Assembly (NCBI GenBank): GCA_964405325.1
Contig: CAYONM010000001.1
Span: forward strand, 1 to 64,000
Direction of reading: 5' to 3'
Length of the DNA: 64,000 nucleotides
DNA from: CAYONM01 sp964405325
Lineage (GTDB): Bacteria; Planctomycetota; UBA11346
The notes under the pieces are model-generated. The model saw only the letters and a list, made by a program, of their open reading frames with translations, was not told where the DNA came from and ran no database searches. This document shows, piece by piece, positions 1 to 9,600 of the stretch (positions are counted from its first letter, which is position 1; every line of letters begins with the position of its first letter). The position numbers were made by a program, and so were the translations under genes.

Positions 1-90
1 CGACGGGTGTCTCGGCCGCTGGCGCGCTTGCGACGGGTGTCTCGGCCGCTGGCGCGCTTGCGACGGGTGTCTCGGCCGCTGGCGCCGGCG
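1..90 (-). repeat. 30-bp tandem repeat coding for a 10-residue unit
   Basis: Positions 1-30 and 31-60 are identical, and 61-90 differs only in its last few bases. On the minus strand each unit encodes AETPVASAPA (in rotated phase). The array continues past the left edge, so copy number is unknown. Confidence 0.9.
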
Positions 91-1111
91 GGTCCTCGCC
101 TTCGGTCGGGATGTCGACGGCGCTTGCGGGCGCTGCGCCCCGTTCCGCCGGCGTGCTGGCGGGGGAGCGTGTTGTCGCTGCCGCGGACTGGCATTGGCGA
201 CCATCGGCTTCACCGTGCGCGATGGTATCGCTGAGTATGCGATTCTTGTTATACAGGTCGTCGATCCGTCGCTGCATGTCCTCGACTGCTGCCTGGGCCA
301 TCTGCCCGCCCATGCGCACCTGCCGCAACTCCTCCTCCTTCTGGTGGATCTCTTGCTGGACGCGTTCCTGCTCGCAGCGGATGAGCGACAGGTGTTCGGC
401 GTTCTGGTTGAGCTCCTGTACGCGGGCATCGTTCATCTGCAGCAGTCGCTGCACATCACCGCGCAGCGTCGCGTTCTCCTCCTCCTGCAGCCGCAGGCGG
501 TGCTGGAGAGAGACCTTCTCACCGGCCAGGCTGTTGGCCTGACCGACGTATTGCTCGAGTTCGGCTGCCAATCGTTGTTGCCCTTTGTCGTCATCGACCG
601 TGATCAGACAAGGCAACTCGACACGCGGTGGAAGCGGTGGGATCACCGCTTCGTCGAGGGCGAGGCCCAGTTCTTCGGCGATGCGCTTGAGCAGGTGGTC
701 GAGTCCGTGGCCGAGCACGTGCAACTGACCGCGCAGGTTGTGGTTCTCGTTTCGCAGCTTCTTATGGCTGGCATGCAGGTCGTTCAGGTCGCGGTACATG
801 GTCTCGGCGCGCCGGCCTGCCTTGGCCAGCTTGTCTTGCAGCGACTCGGCCAGCGCTTGTTGCTCCAGGTTGACGCGGCGGATGCGATGTTCGATGCGCT
901 CGAGTTCCTGCTGTTGGCGTTCGCCGCCTGCCGCGCGGCGGGCACGTGCCGCTTGCAGGTGGCGTTGCTGGATGAACTCCTCCCAGCGGCTCCACTGCAG
1001 ACGCAGGAAGCGGCCGATGCTCTGCAGGAGGTAGAGCAGCAGCAGGGTGGAGGCAAGGGCCCCGAGGCCGATGGCGACCCAGGTGATGGCTTCCCATTGC
1101 GGCTGGGTCAT
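1..1111 (-). CDS. membrane-anchored coiled-coil protein (3' end outside window)
   Basis: The reading frame is open from an ATG at 1111 to the window edge, giving about 370 codons with no stop seen. The product starts with one membrane segment (about residues 8-30, ITWVAIGLGALASTLLLLYL). A long Arg/Glu/Gln-rich coiled coil follows (about 45-310), then a Pro/Ala-rich tail that ends in a tandem 10-residue repeat. It is the last visible member of the minus-strand relaxase operon, 31 bases after the preceding stop. Function is not recognised. A tethering or scaffold protein would fit the anchor-plus-coil layout, but that is inference. The opposite strand carries an open frame of similar length that I regard as a shadow. 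Confidence 0.75.
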   Translation of the reverse strand, partial: MTQPQWEAITWVAIGLGALASTLLLLYLLQSIGRFLRLQWSRWEEFIQQRHLQAARARRAAGGERQQQELERIEHRIRRVNLEQQALAESLQDKLAKAGRRAETMYRDLNDLHASHKKLRNENHNLRGQLHVLGHGLDHLLKRIAEELGLALDEAVIPPLPPRVELPCLITVDDDKGQQRLAAELEQYVGQANSLAGEKVSLQHRLRLQEEENATLRGDVQRLLQMNDARVQELNQNAEHLSLIRCEQERVQQEIHQKEEELRQVRMGGQMAQAAVEDMQRRIDDLYNKNRILSDTIAHGEADGRQCQSAAATTRSPASTPAERGAAPASAVDIPTEGEDPPAPAAETPVASAPAAETPVASAPAAETPV

Positions 1112-1142
1112 GGCGACTCTCTTTCCAGGTCGGGCTGCGGTA

Positions 1143-1559
1143 TCATTGCTGCAGTAACAGCTTCATGCGTTGGCGTCGCAGCCGCTCGAGTTCCTCTTCG
1201 TCGGGCATGTTGTCGGCAGTCGGCGCAGCCCCCGGCCAGGCGCTTCCTTGCTGGCCGGGGCCTGCCTCCGGCGCGGGGGTGAACGGCTGTGGGGTGACCT
1301 GCACTGGCGGGCGACGACCGACCATACGCAGGGCCTCCCGCACCTCCTCGGCAGCTGGTTCGTGATCCCCCGTGGGCTGGGAGGCCGTGCTCTCAGTCCG
1401 ACCCGCCGACCGCTCCGCCGTCAGCTCTGCCGTCCTTTCGCGTGGCGGTGGGCTGCGGTTGTCGATCAGCTGCAGGACCAAGGACGTACTCTCGATCACG
1501 ATCAGGATTGCCAGTAATACGGTGGAGATCTGGACGTTGGTAGCCGTTGATTGGTCCAT
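1143..1559 (-). CDS. small bitopic membrane protein, unknown function
   Basis: This encodes 138 residues: one N-terminal membrane helix (about 9-32, VQISTVLLAILIVIES), a Pro/Glu-rich linker, and a charged C-terminal helix (DEEELERLRRQRMK). I chose the ATG at 1559 rather than an earlier in-frame start because an AAAGG box lies about 9 bases upstream and the helix then sits at the N-terminus. The gene overlaps the 3' end of the preceding gene by 167 bases in another frame. No family is recognised. It lies downstream of the GTPase in the same operon. Confidence 0.7.
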   Translation of the reverse strand: MDQSTATNVQISTVLLAILIVIESTSLVLQLIDNRSPPPRERTAELTAERSAGRTESTASQPTGDHEPAAEEVREALRMVGRRPPVQVTPQPFTPAPEAGPGQQGSAWPGAAPTADNMPDEEELERLRRQRMKLLLQQ

Positions 1560-1968
1560 CGATGCGCCTTTGCAGGTGTTCGTTGATGCGGGCATGGTAG
1601 GCGGCCAGTTCCTTGACCAGACGGCGGTGCTCGCGGCATAGGCGGCGCCAGTGTACCTGGTCGAAGTCCGGGTTATCGCGATGACGCAGGAGGTGGAACT
1701 TGGTCTTGCGGATCTCGAGCAATTGTTCTTTGAGCTCGAAGATGGTGGCGATGCGTTCCTGATCCTGGCCAGTTTGATCGATCAGGGCCATGAACTCGTC
1801 GATGGTCAGGTGGTCGACCCGTCGGTGGCCGTTGCCATCAGTCCACGGCAGGGCGAAGGTCCTGGTCGGCGGCAGGCTGTCATCGCTGAAGGTCGGTTGG
1901 GCACCGCCGTCCTGGCCGGCCAGCCAAGTGGGGGTGCAGAGGAGTAGACCGCAGAGGAGGTGGCGCAT
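1393..1968 (-). CDS. small secreted protein, unknown function
   Basis: This encodes 191 residues with a Sec signal peptide (MRHLLCGLLLCTPTWLAG). A central helical, Arg/His-rich segment follows (about 55-130). The start at 1968 forms an ATGA overlap with the stop of the GTPase gene, implying translational coupling. The last 55 or so residues are read out of frame over the next gene and are low in complexity. Either the true product ends earlier by a frame change, or the overlap is genuine. No family is recognised. Confidence 0.6.
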   Translation of the reverse strand: MRHLLCGLLLCTPTWLAGQDGGAQPTFSDDSLPPTRTFALPWTDGNGHRRVDHLTIDEFMALIDQTGQDQERIATIFELKEQLLEIRKTKFHLLRHRDNPDFDQVHWRRLCREHRRLVKELAAYHARINEHLQRRIDGPINGYQRPDLHRITGNPDRDREYVLGPAADRQPQPTATRKDGRADGGAVGGSD

Positions 1969-3107
1969 CAGATGATCCAGATGGTGAACCAGAGCACGGA
2001 GATCAACCCAATCAGCAGCAGACCGGCGATTTTCACCATCGAGGGCATCTGATGAAAGAGATCGCGGATCTCCTGGCCCATAGTTCCGCATTCATAAATG
2101 GCTTTAGGCATCAGCGCCTCGAGCGCCTCGCTGGGTCGCGTTTGTCGGAGCACGCGACGGCCATTCTCATCGACGATTCGGAGATCCTTCTTCTGGTGCT
2201 CGACGATGAGGTTGGTCTCGCTTGCAGGGTCGACCTCATCCGACTCCGCATCCGGATCGGGCGTCTCTACTGCGGTCTGGGTGCCGCTGTCGAAGGGATC
2301 GGCGCTCTGCTGCACGAGCCGCGACTTGACCATCACCGTGCTCGGTCGGTGGGTGCCGGAAAGGCGACCGATGCGGTCGGAGGCGGTACTGATGCGTGTG
2401 CCATCTTCATCGGCGTCGGCGAAGGGGCTGCTGCTGTGGTGCTGGGTTTCTTGCGGTCGCGGGTGGCTGGCGATGGCTGCGAGTCCCTTGGCCTCGCAAC
2501 CATCGCCCTGGTCGGCTATCAGGTGCATGAAGCGCAGCTTGGCGATCAACTCTTCGGTCAGCGTGCGTAGGCTGGTCATCACTCCGCGGCCCTCATGGGC
2601 TCGGGCTTCGACGATGGTTGTGCCCTTGGCCTCGAGTGCGCGGCTGATCTCGGCGATGCCGAGGATGTCGGGGTCGTCGCGTTTGTTGAGCTGGATGACC
2701 ACCGGCACCGAACGCGGTGAACGGCCGAAGTGGTTGATGACGATATCACGCAGTTCGGCCATCAGCGTACGGTTGTGGTCGAGCCGTGTGCGCTGCGAGT
2801 CGGCTACGAAGACGATGCCATCGACCTCCTCGAGGATCGGTATGCGCGCTTCGCGGGCGTGGAGTCGGCCCGGGGCGGTCCAGAGCTGTAGGCTGATGCG
2901 CTTGCCGCCCACCTCGCCCAGGTGCACCGAGAGCATCTCGATGCGGACGCTGTCGTCCTGCTCGCTGATCATCCGCTCGATGCGACCGATGCTGTCTTTC
3001 GGGGCCAGTTGCCGTAGCTGCCTGAGATTGGTGGTCTTGCCTGCGCCGTCGGGTCCCAGGTAGACGATCTTGAGGATGAGTTCGTTGCGCTCCTTGTTGT
3101 AGTGCAT
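1968..3107 (-). CDS. MglA-like Ras-family GTPase with C-terminal membrane anchor
   Basis: The 379-residue product is an MglA-type small GTPase (about residues 10-190). It has a P-loop GPDGAGKTT (18-26), the MglA-style switch LWTAPGRLH in place of DxxG, DGIVFVADSQ, and the guanine-specificity motif NKRD. MglA itself is about 195 residues. Here a Ser/Asp-rich, probably disordered region of about 160 residues follows, ending in a hydrophobic helix at the extreme C-terminus (VKIAGLLLIGLISVLWFTI), so it should be tail-anchored in the inner membrane. The start at 3107 overlaps the upstream HTH gene stop as ATGA. Known MglA and SofG proteins set cell polarity in Myxococcus. A role in placing or gating the conjugation machinery is inference from operon context. 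Confidence 0.85.
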   Translation of the reverse strand: MHYNKERNELILKIVYLGPDGAGKTTNLRQLRQLAPKDSIGRIERMISEQDDSVRIEMLSVHLGEVGGKRISLQLWTAPGRLHAREARIPILEEVDGIVFVADSQRTRLDHNRTLMAELRDIVINHFGRSPRSVPVVIQLNKRDDPDILGIAEISRALEAKGTTIVEARAHEGRGVMTSLRTLTEELIAKLRFMHLIADQGDGCEAKGLAAIASHPRPQETQHHSSSPFADADEDGTRISTASDRIGRLSGTHRPSTVMVKSRLVQQSADPFDSGTQTAVETPDPDAESDEVDPASETNLIVEHQKKDLRIVDENGRRVLRQTRPSEALEALMPKAIYECGTMGQEIRDLFHQMPSMVKIAGLLLIGLISVLWFTIWII

Positions 3108-4240
3108 CAGTGCTCCGCTCCGCACAGGTCGAGACGGTCGCTGAGAAGGCGGATGATGGCCTGCTTGTCTTCTGGTGTTGCGCGTTCGAGCAGGCGTTGG
3201 ATGTCGTTGTCCAGGAGGCCCTCGCCGACGCGGGTGGTCATGAGGTGGTTGAGATCGGCGGCGTTGATGCCGAAGTACTTTTGCAGTTTCAGCCGCACTA
3301 TCTCACGGGGGACGAAGTCTTCCTGCTTGAGGATACGGTTGACGGTCGATTCGCTGATACCCACGGTCTCGGCGAACTGGCGCTGTCGCCAGGCATGCTC
3401 GTCCATCTCGTTGCGGATCACCTCCTGCAGGGCCGAGCGGATGGGCAGGCTGAGGACGTTCTTCTTGTTGCTGCGGATGTGGCCCTCGAGAATCAGCACC
3501 CTGACTGCGGCCCGGTAGCGATCGTCGTCGAGGGCGAGGGCCGTCTTGAGTTTGGCGATGACATGCTTGCGCCGCGGCGGTTTGGCTCGCACCAGGATGT
3601 TCGAGATCACGCCGCCGGTGAGTCCGCGCTTCAGGCCCCAGGCAATCGGCCTCAGATCGACCGCTTCGGCATGGCTGATGATCATGTCGCGCAGCGAGGA
3701 GGTGTCCTCGTCGAGTTCCGCCGTGCGCGCGAAGGAACGGGCCTCGGTGTAGCGGAGGGACTCGTCGAAGGCCTCATCGTCGTAGTTGATGAAGCGCTGC
3801 ACCATCTGCAGCCGCTCCTGCTCACCCGGCACCACCCCGGCCAGGATCTGACCGACCAGTTGGCGTCGCCGCACGCCCAGGTGCTTGCAGGCGGCGCCCA
3901 CCGACAGGCCCTTGATGATCATTGTGCGTAGCACGGCGCGGTCGAGGGGCTCGATCCTGCGTTCGTTGGCACGACCGAGGATGCAGTCGACAGCCAGATT
4001 GACCAACTGGTTGTGGTGTAGATTGCAGACCTCCGAGAGTGGTGCGACGAGGGCGACCGAGTCGAGGTCGGGGGCCTGCATCAGGCGCTGCAGTTCATTC
4101 GGGCGGCAGTCGATCTTGCGCGCGATGGTGTTGGTGCGCAGCCCGGTGGCGGTGATCGAATCATGGATTAGCTGCGCCCAGTGGCACCGATCGCGTTCGG
4201 CATCGACGGTCTCGGTTGGGACGTGCAGCGCGATGGTCAT
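3107..4240 (-). CDS. multi-HTH (XRE-like) DNA-binding regulator
   Basis: The 377-residue protein appears to contain four helix-turn-helix units: about 27-75 (NTIARKIDCRPNELQRLM), about 105-140 (LSVGAACKHLGVRRRQLV), about 200-245, and a clear XRE-type unit near the C-terminus (RQFAETVGISESTVNRIL). No membrane segment, signal peptide or P-loop is seen. I chose the ATG at 4240, two bases before the TraI stop. It lies between relaxase and GTPase and is the best local candidate for a repressor or activator of the transfer operons. The half-site GCCAAAGC/CTTGGC seen near the promoters might be its target, but this is inference. Confidence 0.75.
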   Translation of the reverse strand: MTIALHVPTETVDAERDRCHWAQLIHDSITATGLRTNTIARKIDCRPNELQRLMQAPDLDSVALVAPLSEVCNLHHNQLVNLAVDCILGRANERRIEPLDRAVLRTMIIKGLSVGAACKHLGVRRRQLVGQILAGVVPGEQERLQMVQRFINYDDEAFDESLRYTEARSFARTAELDEDTSSLRDMIISHAEAVDLRPIAWGLKRGLTGGVISNILVRAKPPRRKHVIAKLKTALALDDDRYRAAVRVLILEGHIRSNKKNVLSLPIRSALQEVIRNEMDEHAWRQRQFAETVGISESTVNRILKQEDFVPREIVRLKLQKYFGINAADLNHLMTTRVGEGLLDNDIQRLLERATPEDKQAIIRLLSDRLDLCGAEH

Positions 4241-4242
4241 GG

Positions 4243-6495
4243 TCAGGTACCCTGGGTCGGCATCGTCACCCACTCGCTGCGCAGCACGGGCAGGCGCTGG
4301 CGGGTGTCGTGCATGGTGGTGTTGGTGAGCTGTCGTTTGCCCAGCACCAGGATGCGATGATAGGGGAGGTGGCGGCGGTAGCGCATCTTGGGCAAGCGGA
4401 CAAGGTGGACGACCTTGCCGTTGACGTTGGGCTGCAGGTGTCCGCCGAGGCGGGCGAGCAGGCCGGCGAGCAGGTGGTCGGCGGCTGCCACCAGCAAGCG
4501 ACGCTGGTGGGCGTCCTCACTCATCAGCGCCGCCATGCCGTGCGGCCAGGGCAGGCCGACGTTCTCACGGCTGTTGATCAGGAGGTGGTCGGAGTGCTCG
4601 TCGGGGGTCTCGACGGTGGGCTCCGACTCGATGTGCTCGACTGCAGAGAGGATACCCATGGCCACCTCGTCCTCGCTCGGCAGACGGTCCTGGTCGAGGG
4701 CCGACCAGCGCCCACTGCCGATCTCGATCAGACTGCTGGTAGACACCGAGCCGTCGTAGGGGCTCGAAGCGAGCGTTGAAGGTCCGAGATCGACGGCCCT
4801 CTTGCCGCTGCTCCAGGCGACGCGGTCCGGGCAGAGTCGGGCGGCGATGTGATAGAGCACCAGGTCGACATGGTGCTCGCCGAGCCGGTGGGCATTGACC
4901 GTGCGATCGATCACCCGCCAGTGGTCGCAGATCGGATCATCATCCTGGGGGATGGGGTGCTGCTCGTTGAGTTGCTGCCAGATACGCACCGTCGAGGCGA
5001 CCCGCGAGGGCAGTGTCTCGCCGTCGGCCGGCGCAGCATCGAGGTGGTCGACCGTGAAATGCTGAAGGCGCGGTTTGATGGTCGCATCGCCGTTGACAAA
5101 GTGACGCGAGGCACGCGCGCCGCCTTCACCGCTCAGGGTTGCGGTGCGCAGCTGGAAGATGGCCTCGTCGTCGTCGGCCAGCGAGCGCGGCACAAATCCC
5201 ACCTCGTCGGCTTCCACGCTCTGGCTGCGCCGGTCGCTGCCACGGAAGCTGATCACCCCGTCGAAGAGACCGTTGCGGTCGCGGTAGGGCAGCGCACCCC
5301 AGAGGAGATCGTTGTGGACGATGATCCCCCAGCCTTCGCGTGGCTTGCCGGCTGCCGGTCCGTAGACCACGAAATGCCGGATCTCCATATGTTGGTCGGC
5401 GGCAAGTGGATTCTGGGGTATGATCTGCGGCTGCCGGTCACGGCTGTGGGCGTAGCGGATCGCCAGTTCGCGCAGGAAGACCTCCGGCGAGCCGCCGCGG
5501 TAGAGTTCGAGATAGGAGGGCCCGGCCCCGGCTTGGCGGGCGCCATCAAGCACGCGCCGGAAGAGAGCTTCCAGCAGTGAACCACGATGGCGGTTCTTGT
5601 CGACCAGCAGCACGCTATGGCTGGGGCCGACGAGGACGTGGCTGTCCGGGCCGTTGCAGGCGATGTCGCCCTCCTGCCAGGCCCGGCGGAAGGCGGCGAA
5701 GAAGTCTTCGACCACGCGGCGGCCGAAACGCGGCTCGGCCAGACTGCGCTCATCGGGCTGCGGTGCACTGGCACGTTTGTTGGCGGCCAGGGTGGCGCGC
5801 TGGTCGCCGAGCTTCATGGCCAGGCGAATCAGGCTCTTGGTGGTGTTGGGCTGCTCGGGGCGCAGATGGCCGAGGTTCTTGCTCAGGGCCCAGATCAGGT
5901 GATTACAGTTGGCGACGCTGATATGCACGAGCAGGCCTGGCGGACAGATCTGTGGCAGCAGCAGCAGGCCGAGGGGCTCGTGGTCATGCCAGGAGTTGCT
6001 GGTGCGGATGGCCCGGAACTGGACCGTGAAGCGATCGGCGCCGCGCTTGGCGGCGAAATCCTCGAGGTAGGTGGCGCCGACCAGCATGCGCTGCTTGCCG
6101 ATGCCAATCCGCATGATGTACAGCTTGCCGAGGTCGTGGATCAGGCAGGCGAGGAAGACGCCGAGGCGCTTGCGCTCGGCCGCCTCGCGGCGCTCGTCGT
6201 CATCGGCCAGGGCCTTGCAGTCGATGCGTTCGTTGAAGGCCTGGATGCCATGCTGGGCGGTCTCGAGGGCGTGGCGGAAGAGGCCGCAGCTGTCGCTGTC
6301 GTGGTGTTGCTCGCCGGCCGGCAGGCTGTTGACCAAGCGGGCCAGGAATCCGAGGCATTCCATGACATGCGCTCGTCGGCGCTCGTCGGCGATCTCCAGA
6401 CGGCCGACCACATCATCGATCAGAGCGCGATGGTCGGCGAGGATCCGATCGCGGGGCAGGATCGCGAACTCGCGGACATGTCCCTGGAAGCGCAC
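4243..6495 (-). CDS. traI: MOBH-family relaxase TraI
   Basis: The 750-residue protein matches the layout of SXT/R391-type TraI (TraI_2 family, about 700 residues). The N-terminal region has the MOBH histidine motif EQHHDSDSCGLFRHALETA (HH at 64-65), and an HD-type metal motif LIHDLGK at 118-124. It then has the segment SNSWHDHEPLGLLLLPQ typical of the family. A C-terminal region (about 650-715, LLVAAADHLLAGLL onward) corresponds to the TraI_2_C winged-helix part. It would nick oriT, stay bound to the transferred strand and be handed to TraD. It starts with GTG at 6495, with GAAGGGA about 10 bases upstream. A candidate promoter lies in the gap after traD. Confidence 0.88.
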   Translation of the reverse strand: MRFQGHVREFAILPRDRILADHRALIDDVVGRLEIADERRRAHVMECLGFLARLVNSLPAGEQHHDSDSCGLFRHALETAQHGIQAFNERIDCKALADDDERREAAERKRLGVFLACLIHDLGKLYIMRIGIGKQRMLVGATYLEDFAAKRGADRFTVQFRAIRTSNSWHDHEPLGLLLLPQICPPGLLVHISVANCNHLIWALSKNLGHLRPEQPNTTKSLIRLAMKLGDQRATLAANKRASAPQPDERSLAEPRFGRRVVEDFFAAFRRAWQEGDIACNGPDSHVLVGPSHSVLLVDKNRHRGSLLEALFRRVLDGARQAGAGPSYLELYRGGSPEVFLRELAIRYAHSRDRQPQIIPQNPLAADQHMEIRHFVVYGPAAGKPREGWGIIVHNDLLWGALPYRDRNGLFDGVISFRGSDRRSQSVEADEVGFVPRSLADDDEAIFQLRTATLSGEGGARASRHFVNGDATIKPRLQHFTVDHLDAAPADGETLPSRVASTVRIWQQLNEQHPIPQDDDPICDHWRVIDRTVNAHRLGEHHVDLVLYHIAARLCPDRVAWSSGKRAVDLGPSTLASSPYDGSVSTSSLIEIGSGRWSALDQDRLPSEDEVAMGILSAVEHIESEPTVETPDEHSDHLLINSRENVGLPWPHGMAALMSEDAHQRRLLVAAADHLLAGLLARLGGHLQPNVNGKVVHLVRLPKMRYRRHLPYHRILVLGKRQLTNTTMHDTRQRLPVLRSEWVTMPTQGT

Positions 6496-6534
6496 GGCGA
6501 TCGTATCCCTTCGAAAGTCGACAGACGAGCCCCG

Positions 6535-6561
6535 ATCGTATCACGGACAGATACCCGTCAA
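6535..6561 (-). promoter_or_regulatory. candidate promoter for traI with overlapping repeats
   Basis: On the minus strand TTGACG (6556-6561) and TACGAT (6535-6540) are 15 bases apart, a short spacing. The 10-mer CGATCGTATC occurs twice in direct orientation (6498-6507 and 6533-6542), and GTATC/GATAC arms (6538-6542, 6550-6554) overlap the promoter, so a bound regulator is plausible. Confidence 0.4.
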
Positions 6562-6602
6562 TCCACCTGGGTCAGCGTTCACCGCAGGCATCCGCCACCA
6601 AC

Positions 6603-9600
6603 TCACAGAAACGCGTCGTCCTGGTTATCCAGGGTGTCGACCGCGTCGGTGCGTTTGGGCTGCACCGGCACACCTTCGTCGCTGGTCGCGAAGCGAGCGG
6701 CGGAGGAGGCTGGGTGCTCGCCGGGGGTGACGACACCTGCGGCGCTGCGGCCGACGGAACTGCCACGCAGGGTCTGGCCCTGGCTGTTGCGGGCCGGCTG
6801 TGAGTCGGGGGTGGTGGAGGCGTCGCGGGTGGTGGTCGGCAGAGGGGCGTCGAGGGCCACCCGGTCGGCCGGGAAGGCGGTCAACTGCCGCTGGTCGGCG
6901 CTGATGGTCGGCAGTGGTTCCTCGGTCTCCTCTCTTTCATTGTCACCCTCTTCGCGGCTGGGGGCGCGACCGGCGAGCCGGTCACGCGGTTGCACGGCGG
7001 TCGGGTCACGGCTGTCATCGCTGTTATCGAGAATACCGAATTCACCGAGAATGTTGCAGCTTGGATCGGGCATCATGCCAATGGCCACCATGTAGACCAT
7101 GGCCATGGTATGCACCAAGGCTTGGCCACGGGGCAGGTTCATGAGCACTGGCGGTGGAATCTTCTTCTTGTCCCGCCCCGAGAAGTTGCGCGACTCCTGG
7201 GCGTTGAAACTCTCGATGAAGGTGTTGCCGCTGTTGCCGTAGCCGGGGGTCATGCTGGTGCTGCGCGAGCTGTCGACGAGGGTTACCTCACCGGCCCGTT
7301 CGCTGAACGAGCGGGCATCCTGGTCGAGCTGCGTGCGCAGCTGGATCATAGTGCTCATGTTGGCGATCACCTGCTGGGCCTTGGCCCGGTCCTGGAAGAC
7401 CGCTTCCAGGTCGGGGATCGACTGCCCGATGAGCACGCAACGCATACCGGCCCCGCGTGACTTGTTGAGCAGATCGATCATGGCGTTGTTGATGAAACTG
7501 GCGATCTCGTCGCAGAAGAGATAGAAGGGTTTGATCGCATCAGGAGAGGTGGCGTAAATGGTGCCGATGAAATGACTCAGATCCTGGATCACGGCCTTGG
7601 CGATGCCCTGGCTGCCGATCGGGTCGATCAGCGAGCCGAGATAGAGATAGACGATCTGTTGCTGCTCGACCACCCGACGCCACTGGATGTCGGGGTCGAT
7701 GGCATTGATGATACGCTCGCGCTCACCGCTGAAGCGTGACAGGGCCGAGGCCAGGGTGGTGAGGTGCTGTTGGTAGGTGCGTTGGTCGCGGCTGGCCAGT
7801 TCGCGGCTGGCATTCATCGCCTCACGCAGTTTGTCGAGGATCTCGCCGATATCCTTATCGATGGTTGGATCGGGTGGCACGAAGTAATCGAAGAAGGTTT
7901 TCAGCTCGCGCTCGGACTGTGACAGGTTGGGTTGCACCCGTGCCAGGCGGTGCTCGAGCGGATGCACCCGCTGCATCGTGTAGGTCGACCACATCGAGGC
8001 CCGCAGTCCCGAGCCGGTGAGCGACAAGATGGCGTTGCGCTCGACCAGGTCGGGGTAGTCGGGGCGTCGCTGTTCCTCGCTGCCGAGGAAGAGGTGGAAG
8101 AAGGCGATCTTCATCGCCCAGGCAACGATGGCATCGTTCTTCTCGACCCCGTAGAGCTCCACATTGCGCATGTTCGGCGTCCACTGCACCGGAGTGTAGT
8201 TGGGATGCTGGAGCAGGTCGACGATCATCTGCTGATCCTCGTCGGGCTGCCAGCCCGGTTCCTGCATGCGGCGGCGGATGTCGAGTACGGCCCGTTTGCA
8301 TGCGATCGGGCTGTCATCCGGGTGCTCGGCCCGCCAGAGCAGGGCGGGGATGAGCAGCGGCACGCTGCCCACGGTCACCGGCAGGCGCCGTCCCTTCTCG
8401 TCGCGGTTGATGAACCCCAAGTATTCGCGTAGCCAGTGTGCGATGGTGCAGACGCTCTTGGCTGCGGCGGTGCCGACATCGGTCCAGAACGGATCCTTGG
8501 TGGCCGGCATCACCGCCGCCACCCGCGAGCCGAGGTCGGCCGGATTGGTGTATTCGTAGAGGGCGTTGTAGGTCGAGACCTCCGGGTTCTTGGGGCTGAC
8601 CAACGAGAAGAAGTGGATGTCGTTGCCGCGGCCGTGGCTGCGTGCTTCCTCAAAGACCCGGTCGACCAGGGTCTGGTCGCCCTTGGGGTCGACGATGATC
8701 ACCGGGAAGCCGCCGCGGATCGCCTGCACGATCAGCGGTTCGGCGAAGCGGGTCTTGCCGACGCCTGAGGCACCGAAGATGCCGCAGTGCTGATTGAAGA
8801 GCTGTTCTTCGAGGAAGACCTCCTCCAGGTCATCGAGCCCGAGACCGTAGATGCGTGGATCGCCTTGGTCGGGGGGCAGCTTGGTGACCTGGGCCATGTT
8901 CTTGCTGAGCTGATCATCGTAGGCCTGGGCGTGCTTGGTATCCCAGAAGAAGCCGCGGCCGATGTAGGTATGCTCGGCGACCGGGAAGGTGATGCGAGGG
9001 TAGGCGTCTGCAGGCGACGGAGGTGCCGAACGGGCTTCGGGTTCGGCCTCCAGCAAGCGTTCTCGCAGCTGTTTGAGGAGTTGGGCGCTCGGGCGGATGT
9101 CGCCGGTACTGCGGAACCAGTGCTCGGGATGCAGGGCGAGGCGCAGACCATCATAGCGGACCAGCTCCTGGCAGGCGATCGAGTGCTCGAGCAGGTGACC
9201 GGCGAGGATCACCGGATTGTCGTCGATCGCCTTGGCCAGTGGTGCGAGGTGTTCACGACAGGCCACGGCAAGCCATGACTCGAGTTGGGCGATGTTTTCG
9301 CAGGCGAGGATGTGCTCGTAGCTCTGGCGGGCTTCGACCAACAGGGCTTTGATCCAGCTGCGGATGCTCCCATGTCCCGTCTCGCGCTCCAGGAAGTGGG
9401 CCAGTGCATGCTGTCGTTCGTTGCGGTCGAGGGTGCCGAAGCTGCTGCCCAGTTGCTGACGCAGGCGATCGACGAGCGCCGTGCGCAGGTCTTGGATGGC
9501 GGTCTCGCCGATCATCAGTTTGTCGGTTTCGACTGTCAGCCAGGTGGCACTGGCGAAGCCGCGAGCGGTAATGGCTCGATCGATGCCGTGGTTGAGCAGT

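Noticed and set aside
194..1282. 362-codon open frame on the plus strand
   Set aside because: It is the antisense of the coiled-coil gene and of the end of the next gene. Its Leu/Val-rich product is what complementing Gln/Glu/Lys codons gives, and the minus frame has anchor, coil and in-phase repeat.
5587..7095. 502-codon plus-strand open frame over traI and traD
   Set aside because: It crosses two well-supported minus-strand genes and their gap and shows no motif of its own.
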